Below are positions 5,762 through 7,819 of a stretch of 7,819 bases of DNA, piece by piece. The stretch comes from an uncultured Altererythrobacter sp. (GTDB taxonomy: Bacteria > Pseudomonadota > Alphaproteobacteria > Sphingomonadales > Sphingomonadaceae). Under the pieces are notes generated by a model. It searched no databases, was not told the DNA's origin, and saw only the letters and a program-made list of their open reading frames with translations. The position numbers and the translations under genes are program-made. The DNA lies in the NCBI GenBank assembly GCA_946885545.1, contig CAMPGP010000094.1:1-7819 (forward strand). The letters are read 5' to 3'. Numbering within the stretch: position 1 is the first letter of the stretch; every line of letters begins with the position of its first letter.

Positions 5762-6927
5762 TTGCGCTTGCCCTTTGGCGGACCCTTGCCCTTTGCCGGA
5801 CCCTTCGTGGAGGCCGCGGCGCCGCGCCCGCGCCGCTCGCCCTTGCGCGACTTGCGGTATTGCTTGGCGTGCTGGCGCGCGGCCTGCTTCTTTTCCGCAC
5901 GCGTACGCTCGGGTGGCGAATCGCGCAGGGGCTCGCTTGCGCTGAGCGACATGTCGAAGCCGAGCTGCTCCATCGTCGCGGCGAAGTGTTCGGGAAGCTC
6001 GGCGGTAACGTCGAGCTTGGGCGCCTTCTTTCCGCCGACCGCCGGCTGGTCGATGATGAGGCGTCGTGCGTGGAGGTGCATCTTCCGGCTCACGCTGCCG
6101 GTCAGGAAGGCGTCCTGTCCGCCGTACTTGCCGTCGCCGACAATCGGGTGCCCCATCGCCGCCATGTGAACGCGTAGCTGGTGAGTGCGGCCCGTCAGCG
6201 GCTCCAGTTCGACCCATGCGGCGCGGTGCCCGACCTTCTCGACCACGCGGTAGCGCGTCTTGGCGGGTTGGCCGCCTTCCTCGTCGACGTGCATCTTCTC
6301 GCCGCCGGTACCCGGCTGCTTGGCGAGCGCGGCCTCGATGGTGCCTTCGGAAACCTCGGGCACGCCCACCACCAGCGCCCAATAGACCTTCTTCGCGCTG
6401 CGCCCGGAGAAGCGCTTGGAATAGGACGCGGCGCTGCCGGGCGTGCGCGCGATCAGGAGGACGCCGGAGGTATCCTTGTCAAGCCGGTGGACGAGGCGCG
6501 GGCGCGGATCGTCCTCCCCTGTCACGAAGGCATCGAGCAGACCGTCGACGTGGCGCGTGGTCTTGGTGCCGCCCTGGGTGGCGAGGCCCGGTGGCTTGTT
6601 CAGCACGATGGCGGAAGGCGTCTCGGCGATCACCATGGCTTTCGCTTCGGCAATTTCCTCGGCGGAGAGCTCGCGCCGTGCCTGGGGCTTGCGGTGCGGT
6701 GCTTCCCCGCCGGGCGGCACGCGCACGACTTGGCCGGTGGCGAGCCGGTCGTCGGGCTTCACCCGACCGCCGTCGACCCGGATCTGGCCCGTGCGCGCCC
6801 ACTTGGAGATCGTCGCGAAGCCGATCTGGGGCAAGTGGCGCTTGAACCACCGGTCGAGCCGCACACCGTCATCGTCGGTCTCGACGGTGAACTGGCGAAC
6901 GCTCTTGCTGGCGTCGGTCTCGCTCAT
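5758..6927 (-). CDS. rluC: RluA/RluC-family 23S rRNA pseudouridine synthase
   Basis: Converts specific uridines to pseudouridine, probably in 23S rRNA (RluC targets 955/2504/2580 in E. coli). 389 residues. An S4 RNA-binding domain spans about 21-70 (GVRLDRWFKRHLPQIGF, then GQIRVDGGRVKP). The catalytic domain follows, with LNKPPGLATQGG (109-120) and the signature HRLDKDTSGVLL (147-158), where Asp150 is the expected nucleophile. LTGRTHQLRVHMAAMGHPI is the next family motif. The Lys/Arg/Gly/Pro-rich tail of about 50 residues ends in two repeats of a six-residue unit and makes the protein longer than E. coli RluC (about 320). HRLDxDTSG favours RluC over RluD, but the site specificity is not proved. 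The ATG at 6927 overlaps the crcB stop, and the TGA overlaps the HAD start. Confidence 0.92.
   Translation of the reverse strand: MSETDASKSVRQFTVETDDDGVRLDRWFKRHLPQIGFATISKWARTGQIRVDGGRVKPDDRLATGQVVRVPPGGEAPHRKPQARRELSAEEIAEAKAMVIAETPSAIVLNKPPGLATQGGTKTTRHVDGLLDAFVTGEDDPRPRLVHRLDKDTSGVLLIARTPGSAASYSKRFSGRSAKKVYWALVVGVPEVSEGTIEAALAKQPGTGGEKMHVDEEGGQPAKTRYRVVEKVGHRAAWVELEPLTGRTHQLRVHMAAMGHPIVGDGKYGGQDAFLTGSVSRKMHLHARRLIIDQPAVGGKKAPKLDVTAELPEHFAATMEQLGFDMSLSASEPLRDSPPERTRAEKKQAARQHAKQYRKSRKGERRGRGAAASTKGPAKGKGPPKGKRK
5771..5806. repeat. 18-bp tandem duplication coding the RluC basic tail
   Basis: Two adjacent 18-bp units, 5771-5788 and 5789-5806, differ at only two positions (5778/5796 and 5788/5806). 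On the minus strand they code for the six-residue pattern KGPAKG/KGPPKG at the end of the pseudouridine synthase. The same bases supply AAAGGG, the likely ribosome binding site for the next gene's GTG start. Confidence 0.7.
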
Positions 6928-7334
6928 GACGCGAGCCGCATCACGATGAGCCCGACGTAGAGCCCGGTCAGCGCCGCGAGCACCGAGACCAGCGCATAGC
7001 TTGCCGCGAGCCATGGTTGTCCACGCTCGATCAGCAGCATCAGTTCGAGGCTGAAGGCCGAAAAGGTGGTGAAGCCGCCGAGCAGGCCGACGCCGAGCAG
7101 CAGGCGCCACTGCTCTCCGCCGCCGTCGCCATGGCGGGCGAGCCAGCCTGCGAGCAGGCCCATGGCGCAACTCCCGATCACGTTGACGGTGAGCGTCGCC
7201 CACGGAAATGCGGTCACGGCCTGCGGCCCGAGAAGATGGGTCAGCAGGCGGCCCGTCTGGTGGCGCAGGACCGCGCCGACGCCGCCACCGGCGAAGACGT
7301 AGAGCGATGCTGCGAGGGAAGAACTTGCGGTCAT
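6924..7334 (-). CDS. crcB: CrcB/Fluc fluoride ion channel
   Basis: Inner-membrane fluoride channel that exports F- and protects against acid-driven fluoride accumulation; works as an antiparallel homodimer. 136 residues with four predicted transmembrane helices. Family motifs: GGGVGAVLRHQ (16-26) with Arg24, TLTVNVIGSCAMG (47-59) with conserved Asn51, and GLLGGFTTFSAFSLE (83-97) carrying the phenylalanine box (Phe88, Phe91) and the TTFS break that binds central Na+. The start at 7334 has AAGGG about 8 bases upstream. It is first in a five-gene operon whose other members are housekeeping-type. No fluoride riboswitch could be recognised upstream. The TGA overlaps the start of the pseudouridine synthase gene. 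Confidence 0.95.
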   Translation of the reverse strand: MTASSSLAASLYVFAGGGVGAVLRHQTGRLLTHLLGPQAVTAFPWATLTVNVIGSCAMGLLAGWLARHGDGGGEQWRLLLGVGLLGGFTTFSAFSLELMLLIERGQPWLAASYALVSVLAALTGLYVGLIVMRLAS

Positions 7335-7363
7335 GCCCCGCCCTTAGTACGCAAACCACGGCG

Positions 7364-7406
7364 CGTCATCCCGAACCGGCCCCGCGCGGTTGCGGCGCGC
7401 ATGACG
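7364..7406. repeat. Interrupted inverted repeat upstream of crcB
   Basis: CGTCAT (7364-7369) pairs with ATGACG (7401-7406); inside it CCG (7371-7373) pairs with CGG (7393-7395), and AACC (7374-7377) with GGTT (7388-7391), giving 13 Watson-Crick pairs with one bulge and one uneven internal loop. It lies 30 bases before the crcB start, in its presumed leader, and just before the rpsU promoter candidate. Role unknown. Confidence 0.4.
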
Positions 7407-7408
7407 GG

Positions 7409-7437
7409 TTGCCAATTTCCCCGCATTTGCCTATGTG
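7409..7437 (+). promoter_or_regulatory. Candidate promoter for rpsU
   Basis: A -35 TTGCCA (7409-7414, five of six to the TTGACA consensus) and a -10 TATGTG (7432-7437, keeps only the first three of TATAAT) are separated by exactly 17 bases. A start site near 7444 would give a leader of about 105 bases. Alphaproteobacterial -10 elements are often poor matches, but the call remains tentative. Confidence 0.35.
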
Positions 7438-7441
7438 CGCC

Positions 7442-7480
7442 TCCGTTCGAGCCGATCCGGAACGGATTCGGCACGTTTTT
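7442..7480 (+). terminator. Terminator-like hairpin with overlapping alternative hairpin in the rpsU leader
   Basis: Terminator-like fold: GCCGA (7451-7455) pairs TCGGC (7468-7472), and TCCG (7456-7459) pairs CGGA (7463-7466), with one bulged T (7467) and loop GAA. Past an A-A mismatch, CG (7448-7449) pairs CG (7474-7475), bringing the stem up to TTTTT at 7476-7480. Alternative fold: TCCGTTC (7442-7448) pairs perfectly with GAACGGA (7460-7466) and would break the first stem. No plus-strand gene ends nearby, so the element belongs to the rpsU leader or an unannotated short transcript. Attenuation is an inference. Confidence 0.45.
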
Positions 7481-7502
7481 CGTTGATTCGGAAAGGCGCA
7501 AC

Positions 7503-7517
7503 CCCGCCCTACGCGGG
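7503..7517 (+). repeat. Small hairpin in rpsU leader
   Basis: CCCGC (7503-7507) and GCGGG (7513-7517) form a 5-bp GC stem with loop CCTAC. It lies 18 bases before the GAGG ribosome binding site (7535-7538) of rpsU. Short stems like this arise by chance in GC-rich DNA. Confidence 0.25.
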
Positions 7518-7549
7518 CTCTGCGTCGTTGCTGTGAGGTTACTGAATTT

Positions 7550-7756
7550 ATGCAGATCATCGTTCGCGATAACAACGTCGACCAGGCTCTCCGCGCGCTC
7601 AAGAAGAAGCTGCAGCGCGAAGGCGTGTATCGCGAAATGAAGCTGCGTCGCCACTACGAGAAGCCGAGCGAGAAGCGCGCGCGCGAAAAGGCCGCCGCCG
7701 TTCGCCGTGCCCGCAAGCTCGAGCGCAAGCGGGCCGAGCGCGACGGCGCGAAATAG
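7550..7756 (+). CDS. rpsU: 30S ribosomal protein bS21
   Basis: Small-subunit ribosomal protein near the 3' end of 16S rRNA, needed for efficient initiation. 68 residues, the expected length. It opens [20 protein letters not shown] and continues with the family pattern [20 protein letters not shown], then a strongly basic helical tail ([17 protein letters not shown]). The ATG at 7550 has GAGG at 7535-7538 with 11 bases between, slightly long. It appears monocistronic here: a terminator-type stem follows about 40 bases after the stop. It is not followed by dnaG-rpoD within the window, unlike the E. coli operon. Confidence 0.97.
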   Translation: MQIIVRDNNVDQALRALKKKLQREGVYREMKLRRHYEKPSEKRAREKAAAVRRARKLERKRAERDGAK

Positions 7757-7795
7757 CGCCGACACGCTTGAAGACATCACAGCGATAAGCCATCA

Positions 7796-7819
7796 GGGCG
7801 CGGGTTCATCCCCGCGCCC
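7796..7819 (+). terminator. Likely intrinsic terminator of rpsU (stem only; window ends)
   Basis: GGGCGCGGG (7796-7804) and CCCGCGCCC (7811-7819) form a perfect 9-bp stem with the six-base loop TTCATC, 39 bases after the rpsU stop. The window ends on the last stem base, so the T-tract cannot be seen. Confidence 0.7.

Noticed and set aside
5150..6169. 339-residue open frame on the plus strand, antisense to the HAD and pseudouridine synthase genes
   Set aside because: No domain is recognisable and it is the antisense reflection of two well-supported genes; stop codons are rare by chance at this GC content.
5762..6382. Upstream extension of the HAD frame inside the pseudouridine synthase gene
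   Set aside because: Arg-rich shadow of the RluC-like gene; the HAD fold starts directly after the GTG at 5761.
6928..7359. Upstream extension of the pseudouridine synthase frame across crcB
   Set aside because: It overlaps all of a clear CrcB channel and reads as low-complexity Arg/Pro; the S4 domain begins soon after the ATG at 6927.
7335..7440. Fluoride riboswitch upstream of crcB
   Set aside because: I could not find the conserved GG-GAUG core and the matching pseudoknot segments; a covariance-model search would be decisive.
7017..7640. 207-residue plus-strand open frame covering crcB antisense, the intergenic gap and part of rpsU
   Set aside because: Translation is low-complexity and it runs out of frame into a certain ribosomal protein gene.
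1..7819. Mobile elements, CRISPR arrays, tRNA genes or a defence system
   Set aside because: No transposase-like protein, terminal repeats, regularly spaced repeats, cloverleaf sequence or defence domains were seen; every clear gene but the 70-residue protein belongs to a core or common family.

Overview
The window is high-GC chromosomal DNA from an alphaproteobacterium, most likely of the order Sphingomonadales (Erythrobacter/Sphingomonas-like). The evidence is the codon use, the form of the MlaE/MlaF/MlaD proteins, an ATP12-type F1-ATPase chaperone gene, and a 68-residue bS21. This placement rests on protein character only, not on a search. No insertion sequence, phage gene, tRNA/rRNA gene or CRISPR array is visible. 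Coding density is about 95 percent, and no gene-free stretch reaches 300 bases.

Layout: (1) 1-550, minus strand, is the N-terminal part of valyl-tRNA synthetase (valS), which runs off the left edge. (2) A 95-bp divergent gap follows, almost filled by two inverted repeats. (3) 646-4205, plus strand, is a four-gene lipid-transport operon: permease with an N-terminal STAS domain (mlaE type), ATPase (mlaF type), membrane-anchored MCE substrate-binding protein (mlaD type), and an ABC-transport auxiliary lipoprotein. Together they should form an inner-membrane MCE complex that moves phospholipid between the inner and outer membranes, with the lipoprotein as periplasmic/outer-membrane partner. No mlaC, mlaA or separate mlaB is present in the window. 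(4) At 4205-4210 this operon meets a minus-strand operon tail to tail. A hairpin straddles both stop codons. (5) 7334-4210, minus strand, is a tightly packed five-gene operon: crcB (fluoride channel), an RluC-like pseudouridine synthase, a HAD phosphatase, a 70-residue membrane protein of unknown function, and an ATP12 chaperone. Every one of its four junctions is a 4-base start/stop overlap (ATGA or GTGA), which implies translational coupling. (6) A 215-bp divergent gap separates crcB from rpsU and carries a promoter candidate, a terminator-like hairpin and an overlapping alternative hairpin. (7) 7550-7756, plus strand, is rpsU (bS21), followed by a perfect 9-bp terminator-type stem at the right edge.

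The proteins are all recognisable families except the 70-residue membrane protein. Nothing here is clearly a new multi-gene system. The least explained signals are in the non-coding DNA: the paired hairpins in front of mlaE, the terminator/anti-terminator-like pair in the rpsU leader, and the hairpin shared by the two convergent operons. All folds were found by eye and no folding energy or conservation was computed.
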